From positions 2,232,001 through 2,296,000 of the forward strand of contig NEEC01000017.1 in assembly GCA_002189035.1 (NCBI GenBank): a stretch of DNA of 64,000 bases, written 5' to 3'. Of the stretch, positions 1 to 14,689 are shown piece by piece. The position numbers were made by a program, and so were the translations under genes. Origin of the DNA: Utricularia gibba (lineage: Eukaryota; Streptophyta; Magnoliopsida; Lamiales; Lentibulariaceae). Below the pieces are notes generated by a model. That model searched no databases, was not told the origin of the DNA, and saw only the letters and a list, made by a program, of their open reading frames with translations. How positions within the stretch are numbered: position 1 is the stretch's first letter; each line of letters starts with the position of its first letter.

Positions 1-2061
1 AACTCCCGATGATAATGAATTGCTTTGAAGCTCATAATCTTCTATCATCTTCCCGCTGCATTCTCCAGTAGTGTTCTCCAAACACATCCCTGGATTTCCT
101 ACGAGGGCGGTGGGGAACCTTGTGAACCCTTGCCCAATCGGAACTACACCTGAAAGGCAGTTAAATGACAGATTCAAGAGCACCAAGGTTCCAAGGCTCA
201 GATTGTTGTCTTCAACAGGGCCAGAGAACAAATTGTGCGACAAATCAAGGAACCTAAGACTCTGCATCTTACTGAACTCCCCGGGAAGTCTTCCGGACAG
301 AAAGTTGTAAGACAGGTTCAGGTACTCGAGGCCTGGCCATCTCAAAAGTCCTGGAGGTATTTCACCGAACATCGAGTTATCAGAGATATCAACTCCGATT
401 ACAGTTGAGAGCTTGTAATTGAAGATCAGCTCATGTTCATCGGAGATGGTCACAGAAATCTGTATCTTTGAATCAGTAGAAGGGGGAAAGAGGCTAAATT
501 CATGAGCTCCGGAAATGTGGTTTAAGTTCTGAGACACATCGAAGTTGGTTGCTGGCAAGTACCCGGTGAAGTTGTTGGCTGAAAGATCGATTGTTTGGAG
601 GGATTCAAATGTGAAAAGCCAGCCAGGAACAGCCCCACTGAATTTGTTGTGTGAAAGAGAGAGTGACCGAAGTTTAGACCACTTCGTCACAGCGTCATTA
701 AGGGTGCCTGAGAGATTGTTAAAGCTCAAATCCACAACCTCCAGAGACTTGCATCCTGCAAAGGTGAGAGGGATCTCCCCTGAAATCTGGTTGTTACTCA
801 AGTCCAAGATTTGCAAACTATCCAGTGCATCAAGCTCCGGAGGAATCTCTGCCGACAGCTGGTTATTGTTCAGCTTCAACGCTAGCAACTGAAAGCAGCC
901 AACAATTGTTGAAGGTACAGAGCCTGATAATGAGTTGTATGAAAGATCAATCACTTGAAGATAGTTCATATTTCCAATCCCCTCTGGTATCACGCCCGTC
1001 AGATGATTATTTGACAGAAGCAAAGCTTCTAGACTCTTCAACTCTGTCAAACCTGAAGGAATATCACCTGTAAGCTGGTTGTTTGACAGGTCAAGGAGCA
1101 GAAGGCCGGATTTTTCAGGCGCCCCAACAAATGCTCTCGGAATTCTTCCTGTCAGGTGATTGAAACTCAAATCCAAGCCCAGCAATGTCTCCGAGAGCAC
1201 CAATCTCGGAGAAATACCGTATTCTAGCTCATTTCTTGACAAGTTGAGCAACCTCAAGGAACCGCACCTAGAAATGCAAGATGGGATTCCTCCCATGATG
1301 GAGTTATTCGCCAGATTGAGCACCGAAAGATGCTCCGACGATGCCTGGAAACATGGTAGCGTTCCAGATAATGCATTGGATTCAAGGTTCAGATGCACCA
1401 GAGGCTGATGAAAGTCACCTAGAATCCCAGTGATAAGATTGTGGGATAAATCCAAGAAACGTAGCGATGTGCCAGCATACAAGCTCACCGGAATCTGCCC
1501 ATAAAAGCCATTGAATCCCAGATTCAGTCTCTGAAGCTTCCTCGAGAAATCGCCAATCCAAGTAGGCACTTGTCCAGTAAGCTTGTTATGACCAAGATCA
1601 AGGTCTGTCAACTCGTCAAGTTTCAATATGGGATGTGGGAATTCACCTCCTATTGCATTGTAACTGAGGTCCAAGATTCTGAGGTTCCTCAGCTGAGTGA
1701 AGCACGACGGAAGGGAGCCATTGAAGGCGTTGTGCGATAAAATTAGGGTTTCGAGAAGGGAAAGTGTGCAAAGAGAGTCCCCGGAAATAGGGCCAGACAA
1801 GGCGAAAGCAGTGAGATTAAGAGCAACCACCCGGTTGTTAAGCGGCGAGAGTGTGACGCCCGCCCATTCTGCGGCGTCGTCGTCACGGTTCCAGCTCGAT
1901 AACGTGTGCAGAGGGTCCTGTAGATGAGATTTGAAGCTCCGAAGTGCCGCCTTCTCGTCTGGGTGAAGGCGAAAGCCTCTCACGAGACCCGTCTCAGACA
2001 GAGCAGCGGAAAAGGCTACGAGTGTCGAGAGGAGGGAAATGAGGGAGAATAATGGGTGCAT
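1..2061 (-). CDS. CLV2: CLAVATA2 receptor-like protein (3' part off the window)
   Basis: Leucine-rich-repeat receptor-like protein without a kinase domain. In Arabidopsis CLV2 works with the CORYNE pseudokinase at the plasma membrane to sense CLE peptides and limit meristem size. Seen here: one uninterrupted frame of 687 codons running off the left edge. It has an N-terminal hydrophobic signal peptide (MHPLFSLISLLSTLVAFSAA), a cap region with SSWN and AEWAGV, then about 20 plant-type LRRs (LxxLDLSxNxLxGxIP). An island near residues 520-560 interrupts the repeats (HEFSLFPPSTDSK and neighbours). The visible end has the cap GNPGMCLENTTGEC, which is CLV2-like. The membrane segment and short cytoplasmic tail should lie beyond position 1. 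Family genes are intronless and about 720 residues long, which agrees. The ATG at 2061 is chosen because the signal peptide follows at once. A generic RLP is the alternative. Confidence 0.9.
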   Translation of the reverse strand, partial: MHPLFSLISLLSTLVAFSAALSETGLVRGFRLHPDEKAALRSFKSHLQDPLHTLSSWNRDDDAAEWAGVTLSPLNNRVVALNLTAFALSGPISGDSLCTLSLLETLILSHNAFNGSLPSCFTQLRNLRILDLSYNAIGGEFPHPILKLDELTDLDLGHNKLTGQVPTWIGDFSRKLQRLNLGFNGFYGQIPVSLYAGTSLRFLDLSHNLITGILGDFHQPLVHLNLESNALSGTLPCFQASSEHLSVLNLANNSIMGGIPSCISRCGSLRLLNLSRNELEYGISPRLVLSETLLGLDLSFNHLTGRIPRAFVGAPEKSGLLLLDLSNNQLTGDIPSGLTELKSLEALLLSNNHLTGVIPEGIGNMNYLQVIDLSYNSLSGSVPSTIVGCFQLLALKLNNNQLSAEIPPELDALDSLQILDLSNNQISGEIPLTFAGCKSLEVVDLSFNNLSGTLNDAVTKWSKLRSLSLSHNKFSGAVPGWLFTFESLQTIDLSANNFTGYLPATNFDVSQNLNHISGAHEFSLFPPSTDSKIQISVTISDEHELIFNYKLSTVIGVDISDNSMFGEIPPGLLRWPGLEYLNLSYNFLSGRLPGEFSKMQSLRFLDLSHNLFSGPVEDNNLSLGTLVLLNLSFNCLSGVVPIGQGFTRFPTALVGNPGMCLENTTGECSGKMIEDYELQSNSLSSGV

Positions 2062-2807
2062 GGGTGTTGCTGTTTTCACGGAGGTTTAGGATGCAAAAAG
2101 TGTCTCATCGACGGATTAGAGGAGATGAAGAAGAAGAAGAAGGGAAACCCATTTCTTCCTTCTTCTCCGGCGAGGCGAGTGGCGGTCGCCGGCGGGTATA
2201 GCGTCCAAACAAAGCAGCTGGAGGCGGGGTACTGAAAAAAAGTTGAGCAACCAAGCAGCAAACAGAAGCCCAGGCTGCACGCTTTTTCGCGCGCTGCTAG
2301 TGTAACTCGCGCTCAAGGTTCACGTCGCTCGTCTCGGGCTGAATCAACTAAAAAAGTAGATGGTCATATACTAAAAATATTAGTAAATCTAAAGGAGATA
2401 CGTTTTTTGAAGTATTTGAAATTGAAGGTAAAGTCATATTGTTGTAATATAAAATACTTATCATCGTAATACAATATATTCCAATCTCAGGTAAATATCA
2501 CAATCAAACACACCCTCAATGCATATGTTTAATTGCAACTAAAATTACGACCAACATAACTTGGTTATTTATGACAAGATACACCAGCAATAAAACCAAA
2601 AACTTTGTTGGGTTCTACAATATGCACGCCACTCACGCATCTGCGTAAAGGAGCACTGATTCACCTTCATCAACATTGCTGCAGATGTGCATTTTCTGGT
2701 TTGGTATGAACACGCGTGCATACACAGATGAACATTTGTAGAGCAGAACCACTTACCTCTTGCATCTGGATTTGACTGGGGCTCGTGGTGGAGAGGTGTT
2801 GGGGGGG
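2062..2807. other. intergenic: CLV2 upstream region and CURT1B 3' region
   Basis: Holds the CLV2 5' leader (GA-rich on the + strand around 2100-2180) and promoter, then AT-rich DNA, then the downstream side of CURT1B. The short open frames here have no recognisable protein features. Confidence 0.5.
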
Positions 2808-4338
2808 TCATTCCAGCGGGCTGTTGTCCCCAATTATATCTCTGTATGTGCACTTGACCTTCTCTATCACCGCTTGCCTGTAAAATTTTCAAGCGGCCGT
2901 ATTCAGTGGTGGACAATCCATCCAAATGTGCGGTTAAATAACAGAATTGGATGGCAAGTCTCATGGTTGCGCACTGGACATATCACAGGAAGTGTTTCGG
3001 GTTCACCCCTTGTGATCTATCAGCAGGAAAAATGCAAGCGCAATCTAGTCTAGGAATGTGGTTTGGAAGAAAAGGAAAAATTTGTTACCTGTCATCTGTG
3101 AAGAACAGGTTCCTGTAGGCAAACCACTGCAATAAAATGCCGAATACAGTACACGTCAGGTGGTACGCTAATGAAAGGCACTGTGTGCGTGTGGAAAACC
3201 AGGTACTGCTACAGAGAAAACTTCGTCTAACAAAAAGGGAGAAAAGGTTTCATGATGCTCCATAGGATTGAGATACAAACCCTTTAATCTACTATGCTTG
3301 GCAAGTTCCAATTATGAAGAATGCATGACAAAAGTAGTATGCATGCAGCGTAAGTGAATTTATAGTTGGAAGGAATTTACCCCAGTATATCCAATTCCTA
3401 TGAGCTCCAAAACTCCAGGTACAAGCGGAAGCCTGTCAATAGCCTTGTGCCCAAGGAGAAAAAAAAAAGCAAACGAAAACCAAGCTTGATAAGAAGATGG
3501 CAACAAAAAAAAAAAAAAAATCACAGAAGAGACTGTACAGAGATATTATAGACAAATTACCCAACCAACAACTTTTTACAATCAGATCTATCTCAGCTGG
3601 CGCTGAAGAAGATGATGAATGGTTATACGCGATACCAAATCACTTACCGAGATCGTTCCAGCTGCCGCAACAAGGGCTACTACTGCGGCCACTCCCAGAC
3701 CAGTTACAGCATACTTGTCATCCAGCTTGTCCCACTGAAATAACGCAGCATTTCAATCAATCTCACTCGAGCACAAAGTTAGTGTCATAGGGCGGGTAGC
3801 ATCTACTCCTACGAGTATCCTTCTCAGATAATAAATACATGGAGATCAAACTAGTCAACATAGGAATCAACCAATGAATAATACACACAATAAGTATCAT
3901 TTAAAGTGAAATTTAACCCCAAATTCTTGCATTTTCGATACAGAATTGAGAGGTAGAGAAAAGTCTGAATATTAATCGCACATTTGAAATAGACTGAAGC
4001 AGTAAAAAGACGAAAGAGGGCAAAGCCAATAGTCTTACTGCTTCCCCTACTGTTTTGACAAATTCAGGCGTTTCACTGCTTCCGATCGCAACCACTTCCG
4101 TAGAAGCCTCTACATCAACAGCCATCCCGACCACATTCCGCGCATTCCTCCGGACTGAAACCAGAAATCTCTCTAAACAACAAATTCACGCTGCAGCATA
4201 ACGAAGGAAGCAAGAGTATTCACAGTAAAGAGTGGGCTTGAACACGAGAGCGCGCGACAGAGCAGCAGGTTGTAGACGAGACACGTTAGCATTGACGGAG
4301 GCGGAAACAGTGAGGGCGACGGCGGCTGCGGCGGCCAT
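2808..4338 (-). CDS. CURT1B: Thylakoid curvature protein CURT1B (TMP14-like)
   Basis: CURT1 proteins are small thylakoid proteins that oligomerise at grana margins and bend the membrane. Six exons give 162 residues: 4338-4224, 4154-4039, 3734-3648, 3443-3381, 3126-3089 and 2877-2808. All junctions are GT-AG and all phases agree. The N-terminus is Ala/Ser-rich and basic, like a chloroplast transit peptide. Then come an acidic stretch ending in ETPEFVKTVGEA, the helix WDKLDDKYAV, a first membrane segment (GLGVAAVVALVAAAG), the conserved AIDRLPLVPGVLELIGIGYTG, WFAYRNLFF, and a C-terminal amphipathic helix around AVIEKVKCTYRDIIG. The C-terminus is closest to my memory of Arabidopsis At2g46820 (CURT1B). 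A second paralogue, CURT1A, lies 46 kb away. The exact transit cleavage site cannot be seen. Confidence 0.88.
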
Positions 4339-5338
4339 AGCTTGTGAATCTCCGAATGGTTTTCCGCCGTAGACAGCAAATGGCTGTGGTTCAGTCGTTG
4401 TTTATCTGGATTTCAAATCTCAATGTCATGCGCTACGACGAAACCGATGTGCAGCACACCACTCGCTTGAGGGCCGGGGAGATGGGATCAGATAACGCAA
4501 CCACCCGACTCATAACCACCTCAAACGCATGCCACGTGGACCTCCAATTTTCTTTTCTTCCCCATGGGAATGGGCTGGGCCAGTTTCCCCCTCCGGGCCT
4601 ATATGGGCTACTTCTTTATAAGCCGGGCGGATATTGGATTATATTCTCTATGTTTTATTGGGCTTGGGTGGGTTCGATGGGCCTAGCTAGCTTTTTGCAG
4701 CTGGAGATGGATGGTCTGTCTTGAGTTGGATTTGGGCGGCTTGGCCTGTGCTGGGCTAGCGTTGCTCCTTGCGGTGCTTGTGCGCCTTGCTGGGAAAGAG
4801 AAGCAGATCGGCATGATGCATCCCAAATCAGGGAGGGAGGGATCTGTGAGAAGATGGGTGCATCGCTTTTCCGGTAAGCTCGCCGCGTCGGAGGCATCTA
4901 CTCTACTACACCAGGCATGTAAAGCCCAGTTTCTCATACAGTTCACAGCATGCAATGAAGAGCCAAAGAAGCTGGGAACGGTTCCCTTTCTGAATGCTGT
5001 TTGCTAGGCTTACATGAAGGTGGCAGGCAGTGTTCAAAAGAAGGGCGTACCGTAGAAACTGAAACTTGATTTGATGGTATGTGGATGCGATTCGGTGAGA
5101 AGAGAAAAAAAAGGCAGGAGGGGGGTGGTGTTGGGTGTCAATTGTTGGGAATGCATTAAACTCCCCCGAAGCCCAACCATTTGCTACATTTAATACGAGA
5201 AGGAAGCAATGGCGGAATCAAGCTCCCCGGCACAGCAGCTGCTATAATCAATCAGTCGCTGCCCTACACTCCTTTTCCAAACTCCCCTCCTTTCACTTCA
5301 CCCCCGCCACAAGTGAAACAACTCTCCGCCGCCGAGAA
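4339..5338. other. divergent intergenic region
   Basis: Separates CURT1B (leftward) from the Cys-rich peptide gene (rightward). It contains a G-box-like GCCACGTGG near 4532 and several TGGGCC/TGGGCT site-II-type motifs between about 4570 and 4690. Such motifs are common in promoters of photosynthetic and housekeeping genes. No coding exon is recognised. Confidence 0.4.
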
Positions 5339-5763
5339 ATGCGGGGGCTTGATTTCGGTGCCGGGATCCTCGCGCTGCTCCTGCTCCTGCTCCTGCCCGT
5401 GTCGTCCTCGATCGTGGGTTTTCTTGAAAATTTGATTTTGATTTTAGGGTTTGTCTGAGTTGGGTTGCGGATCTTGAGAATCGGGTCGATTTTTCGTTGC
5501 AGGGGAACGGGGAAGGGCTGGTGCCGGTTATGGAGCCGTGGAATGCGAAGATGGAGCCCGTTTTCGTGAACGACACGCGCCGTAGGCTGAGCAGTTTCCA
5601 GATTTGTTCACTCTGCACCTGCTGCGGCGGCGCCGGCACCGGAAGAAGCTACTGCCTGCCGTCGCCGTGTTGCTACGCTATCAATTGCAATATCCCCAAC
5701 AGGCCGTTCGGGTTCTGCTCTTTCACTCCCAAGACCTGCAACTGCTTCAACTGTCACATCTGA
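5339..5763 (+). CDS. Secreted cysteine-rich peptide (DUF7866-like)
   Basis: Two exons, 5339-5413 and 5503-5763, joined by a GT-AG intron in phase 0, encode 111 residues. Residues 1-25 form a strong signal peptide with a poly-Leu core. The mature part has 12 cysteines packed into the last 55 residues, with motifs CSLCTCCGG, CLPSPCCYAINC, PFGFCSFTPKTCNC and a terminal CHI. I recognise this as a small plant-conserved family that I believe is catalogued as DUF7866. No biochemical function is known to me. The even cysteine count and signal peptide imply a disulfide-bonded apoplastic peptide. The start is fixed by the signal peptide, since the upstream in-frame extension is not protein-like. It could be a signalling or antimicrobial peptide, but the sequence does not decide. 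Confidence 0.75.
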
Positions 5764-6297
5764 GTTTTCCATTCCTCCTCCTCCTTCCCTCCCTCCCCCT
5801 GCTATTCTTTTGGAGTGTTGTCTGGTGAAACGGAAAACGGCTACTTCCAGGTAAGTTTTTGCTATAGGCGCGCCCCATGATGTAGCTACAACGGCGTCCT
5901 GCTAGTAGCAAATTCTTATCTGGAAGCAGCGCTGGCACACTTGCACTATTACTACTACTACCTCCACTAATGTTATTGTTATCATTTCATCCCTTCACAG
6001 TCAAGCCCTGTTTCATCTCAGTGCTTCTGTGCCCAAACTTCATCTAATTAGCAAACTTGCACTTGTTCATATAATCGACTCCGGGTTCAGGGGATTTGTG
6101 GAAAACTAGTTTTGAATTGGTTATCATCATCTGCTTTCGAAGGTTGGCCACCCAAACGGGCCCCCTACTGCTGCTGTAGTGAGTGTAATGCATTGTTGGG
6201 TGTAATCGTACCTGTTCTCTGGTGTTTGCTGGTATTGTTGTAGCTACTGACTGACACCAGTAAAATATCACCTTCCAACACCTCTGTGGGACATCTG
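5764..6297. other. convergent 3' region between the Cys-rich peptide gene and CIPK9
   Basis: 3' untranslated and spacer DNA of two converging genes, with a pyrimidine-rich stretch just after the + strand stop. No coding exon is recognised. Confidence 0.4.
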
Positions 6298-9295
6298 TTA
6301 TCTGGTGGGTTTGGGGGACTCATGGAGGGATCGCTGGGGTCGTGCATGTGAGCAAGAAGATGATAGAATGAGAAGTAAGAAATGGGATGTGCATGGCAAG
6401 GATGAATAGCGGTCACCTGGTTTCACATCATGTGTTTCGGGAGTCCAGACGATGTCCTTGAGCTCCGATGAGAAGGACTTGTAGAACTGCGATTCAAGTA
6501 CAAGGTGTGAAATGGTTTGATGCTTCAAAGAAGTTAAGAGGGAAGACAGCAAATGCACAGGGTGTTAATCTGGTTGCCTTGTGGAACTCCAGTGTGTCCC
6601 CGCCCGTCTTGCGAAGCTCCACCATGTGCAATGAGGGAGCGACCTCAAAAACCTGAGTTCAAAGGCAAAGGAAGCAAATTAAATGTCAATTCAGCAGCAA
6701 CAAGTCCATAGGAGACAAGAGGAACGGAGGTTTTCAAGGCTAGCTATGTTGACTGCATTAAATACGTTGATCCCATGCATTCATTCATACCCCATAACGC
6801 ATTGATGGTATTACATCTAACTTGGAAATACAATCATGATAACAACGCCCGTTGTTCATCTCATGATAACAACGCCCGTTGTTCATCTCATGATAACAAC
6901 TCGTGTGATATTTACTTCTAGTCTACAAGGGCATGCAACCTGCACATGAACTATGTGGCACAAACAGACTGACACAGTTCCAACAACTTGTAGCACTTTT
7001 GGGCTACTAAACTGCACCTAGAAACCAATGAAGATGCAGTAGTGAATTGGGAGATTCATGATCTTCCAAACCTTTAGAGCCAGACAAGTCGTCACTAAAG
7101 CTCCTTTCTTACCAGGCAGGGATCCTACACTGATATAAAATGAAAACATGTTTAAGTTCAATATCCAAAGTATACCTCTGTTGCAACGGCAAGTTGTCCC
7201 TTTCTTCCTGCTTTGTCACCTTGTAGCTTCATCTGATATGATTGATAGAAACCAAGCAGTAGTACAGCAAACATGAAACATTTTGCATAGCAGCCGTGCG
7301 CAGCAAATTGTACTGGCTATTCAGTACCTTGTAGTTTTTCTTGTGAACATTAAAGCCCAAAGGTATAGCAGCCTCTTCAATTTTTGACAAGATTTCATTT
7401 GCTGGTTTTTTAGAAGTGAATTGTGTCTCTCTCTTCACTGTCCCCTGCATTTTTTTGCTTCCATGTGGTACATGCCTCATAAAATATCAACTACTATCAT
7501 TTATAACTTTATAGTAAAAATTGAGGCTGGATAAGGTATCATAAGATCCTGAAATAGGCCAAGACAAGAAATGGCATCTCAGATTCAGTGCAACATTTTC
7601 AGGCACATATCAATTGCTTGTCGAAAAGATTTTCGAGGCTGAGACTTTGAGACCTAGAAATAAGTTCAAAGGCATTCATGGACACCGGCTTTTCTCTACT
7701 CTCAGTGACAAGATGTTCCTGAAAAAGTGTATGGAAACCATTAATGCACACTTATGTGCCACATATACTGCAGGGTAGATGCTGAAACATTCTGATTGGA
7801 TCACATTAGACTCAGCAAAGACAGCGTCAATATCATCAAGATTATGTTCATCTGGCCCAAACTGGGGTGGCTGGTAACCAATCTTGAACCAGTCAGTTTC
7901 TATGATTTCAGGAATGGTAATGCGCTGCCAAGAAAGAGAGTCCGTGACTGACATTTGAGAGAATAAAATACTAAAATAGCTCACGGTGAAGGGGTTCGGA
8001 TCAAGGATGCGCTTAATCAACTTTTTAGCACTGGATGAAAACCATGCTGGAAACGAATAATCAGCCTTTTGAATCTAGGAAAAAAGGATAGGATCAATCA
8101 GCTTCTCCATGGGCAAATCAAGGCTTCATAATAGGCCAGAGGGGTTGCATGAAGGTAACTTTTCTGTATAATGCCATGAGATTGCGCTCATCAAAAGGCA
8201 AGTATCCAGCCATCAGAACAAAAAGAATAACACCGCAAGACCAAACATCTGATGCTGTTCCAACATAGCCTTTGCTGGTCAGCACCTGAGGAGAAAGGTA
8301 CATAAAATGGAAATGGATAGTTCACCATTCACATTCGAAACGCCATAGTGAGTCGTACCTCAGGTGCAACATAATTTGGAGTGCCGCATGCAGTGTGAAG
8401 CAACCCATTATCCTAAAACGGTGTAGATCATTACAAAGAACATCACCAGCATCTCTTAGCAAAATGAGTTAAGAACCCACTTGAGCTTGCTTTGAGCATG
8501 TACTCAACCCAAAGTCCGAAACCTTGAGAATACCATATGTGTCCAGTAGCAGATTTTCTGGCTGCAAGCTTTGACGAAATCACGAACATTTTAAAAGCAC
8601 GAGACAAAGGAAATGGAGACTTTAGTGGGCCTTATTCGACCTTCAAATCTCTGTGGCACACTCCTCTACTATGACAATAGTCCACAGCATTGATGAGCTG
8701 CTGAAAATATCTCCTGGCGTCATCTTCTTTAAGTTTGCCATATTTCGCCTATTATAAGCAGGAATGAATGAATATTCATGAGTCCCAATGGTGGCAATAC
8801 ACATGATTAAGAATCGAGAAATGGAACTCACAATTTTGTCAAATAGTTCACCACCATCAATGTATTCCAGTACTAAGTATATCTTCGTTTTGCTAGCCAT
8901 GACCTATTAAAATGCCAGAATGACTAATCGCAACCATTGGAGCAACTCAAACACATTACCTACAATCGAAGCACCTCAAACAATTTCAAAACATTAGGGT
9001 GCTTGATCATCTTCATTGTAGAAATTTCCCTTTTCATCTGCCGTAACATTAAAAAAAAAAAAACAGGTTTCTTCAACACGATGCATAAAAAAGAAAAAGG
9101 ATCAGAACATCAAGAACAGAAAATGACCTGATCAACCATCTTATGATGAAGAACACGATCGCGATCAATTATCTTGATAGCGACGTAGTCGCCATTCTGG
9201 GTGTTGATCGCGAATTTGACCTTGGCGTATGAGCCCTCGCCGAGGGTTCTCCCCAGCTCGTACTTGCCCACGCGCATCCTCGTTCCGCTCGGCAT
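6298..9295 (-). CDS. CIPK9: CBL-interacting protein kinase, CIPK9-like (SnRK3)
   Basis: Ser/Thr kinase activated by calcineurin-B-like Ca2+ sensors; CIPK9 acts in K+ and ion homeostasis. Fourteen exons, about 475 residues: 9295-9128, 9037-8975, 8903-8832, 8748-8641, 8561-8481, 8412-8359, 8285-8160, 8074-7985, 7924-7805, 7718-7611, 7444-7328, 7232-7176, 6652-6578, 6486-6298. Seen: P-loop GEGSYAKV, catalytic K41, HRDLK at 133-137, DFG at 153-155, APE at 180-182, NAF motif (MNAFELI) near 308-314, then the PPI region KRETQFTSK. Matches to CIPK9 include [27 protein letters not shown] and [14 protein letters not shown]. Oddities: intron 10 appears to start with AT and intron 13 with GC. The usual VYHRDLK is VCHRDLK. 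The last about 45 residues look unlike the family and may be intron read-through. The start is set by [15 protein letters not shown]. Confidence 0.9.
6834..6900. repeat. 27-bp tandem repeat (about 2.5 copies) in a CIPK9 intron
   Basis: Two perfect 27-bp units (6834-6860 and 6861-6887) and a 13-bp partial third copy lie in the intron between the last two PPI-region exons groups (6653-7175). Each full unit contains an inverted repeat, AACAACG-CC-CGTTGTT, with 7-bp arms. Confidence 0.95.
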
Positions 9296-9429
9296 TTCTA
9301 CATGAAATTGAAAAACAACGTCAACGTCAATGTCGACCGCGTACACCACCGTACAATTCACGTACATAACCTGGCGAGGGGGGGACGATGAACGGAACAC
9401 AAACAAATGTACGGTCAACGTCAACGAGG

Positions 9430-9453
9430 TATTTATAGCACGTTTTCCACGTG
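9430..9453 (-). promoter_or_regulatory. candidate CIPK9 core promoter: TATA-like box and G-box
   Basis: On the - strand, CTATAAATA (9430-9438) lies about 135 bp upstream of the CIPK9 start codon. A palindromic CACGTG (9448-9453) sits just upstream of it. The spacing suits a TATA promoter with a short leader. No transcription start was observed, so this is inference. Confidence 0.45.
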
Positions 9454-9793
9454 TCATAAACCTTGCATTCCACCAACTTTCCAACAATCTCCCCATATTA
9501 AAATTAAATTTCATAAAAACAAGTGATTTCGATAAATTACTAATTATCATATACCTTCGAATTGTAAAGTTAAATTTAATATACAAATTACCTTAATTTT
9601 ATATTCTATTTAAAACAATTTATATTTTAAAAATAATTTTATTATTATATACCAATGACTTAAAATTATATTTCAAACATTAATACATAAATTGATCGAG
9701 TACATGTGTATTGGGAGTGGGTAGCTTGTTATAGTATATTACGTCAGCATACTTGCATCGTCAATAGTTTGAGTACGGACTCTCTGATAAATC
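9454..9793. other. AT-rich spacer between CIPK9 promoter and ECA2 3' end
   Basis: Strongly AT-rich around 9480-9700, with no coding potential. It holds distal CIPK9 promoter and the ECA2 3' flank. Confidence 0.4.
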
Positions 9794-13275
<3,482 letters not shown>

Positions 13276-13828
13276 TCTAGAATCAAACACCCTTTTTCTC
13301 CAATATCACAGATTTTGTCTCCGCAACCTACTAAAACAGTGAAAAGAAAAAAAAAACTTCAATTACAGTATCCAAAACCAAGAGCATGAAGAAAAACAAA
13401 GGTCCCAAGCCTCTTTCGGGACAAATTGATTGTGACTTGATAACGTCACACGTCAACAGAAGCCATGAATGCTTCAAATTCACATCAACAATAACGACAG
13501 CTTTAGAAAAACGCAACCAAGACGATGATACCCCGGCGACATGTGAGCATACCCCAGCTATTAAAAATAGAAATGTGAACGGAGAAGATACTCATCGAAT
13601 CCAGTCCGATGGGCTGCAAAGCAAGGCAGCCCCACGTAGTGGGTATAAAGTAGCTAGCGACATGTATGATTTCTTCCTCTTCGGGGAAAGCCATGAACCG
13701 AGAATGGAGAGAAACTCAAAGACTAAATTCTCAAGTTGATGTGAATTGTGATGGCAACCAACGTCCCTCCCTCTTGCATTTAAAATACTAATATAAAATA
13801 AATACATTCAAACCGTTATATTTAAATT

Positions 13829-13832
<4 letters not shown>

Positions 13833-13865
<33 letters not shown>
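13833..13865. repeat. (AT)16 microsatellite
   Basis: Uninterrupted alternating AT run in AT-rich DNA upstream of ECA2. Read directly from the sequence. Confidence 0.97.
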
Positions 13866-13869
<4 letters not shown>

Positions 13870-14689
13870 TAAAAATCATTTATTTAATAAATATATATTT
13901 TAAAAACACAAATCAGAAAATATTAACATAATATTCTGCTCCCATTTCCATTTTTTTTTAAAAAAAATCTGAAAGCAAAGAGAATCGGAAAAAGGGACCA
14001 TGCTGTGATCTTTTAGTAAACAACAGTAGGTGCCATCACACTGCTGTCGCTTTACTTCTAAAGAAACCCTAGAAAACACCAGGCATCACCCAACACAGTA
14101 AACAAAGAAATGCAACCACTCCGGTCGCTAAAAGGGGAGAGAGGAGAAGGCGGAGCTCACCGGAAAACAGGGCCGATCTGCACCGGAAACGCACAGACGA
14201 GGAAACCAGAAGGCGGCGTCGCTGGAAGCTCCTCCAGCCGGACGTTGCCTCTGAAGCAGAGATGGATCGGTTTACCTTTAAATAAACAAGCATTCACTTG
14301 AGGACTTGAGAAGTTTCTTAGAAGGTTCTTTACCGGGTAGTTTCCCCGTACGAGGCCCCCCCGGTCGTCGCCAGTAAACGCAAAAAGGTAAAATAGAAAT
14401 TAAAATCTTTTGCAAATTGAGTTACTTTTTATTACTTATTTGATTAATAAATAAGAAATGTGACAAGATTAGAATTATTTCGTATTTTTTATCATTATAT
14501 CCATCTATTTTTATTTTTTTACAATTAAAAAGTTAAAAAGTATTTATAAACAGTGTTATAATAATTATCAAATAATATTACTTTAAAATAATGAATAGTT
14601 TTGTAAGGTTTACATACATATATACATGATCAAGTTAATGGAACCTTATTGTTTTCATTTTAGTCTCATTTATTTTTATGTTTATTTAT

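Noticed and set aside
2569-2964. 131-codon - strand frame over the CURT1B last exon
   Set aside because: Wrong frame relative to the conserved CURT1B C-terminus, which ends at 2808.
14069-14301. small frames on both strands near 14.1-14.3 kb
   Set aside because: Best explained as a non-coding 5' exon of ECA2; translations have no family features.
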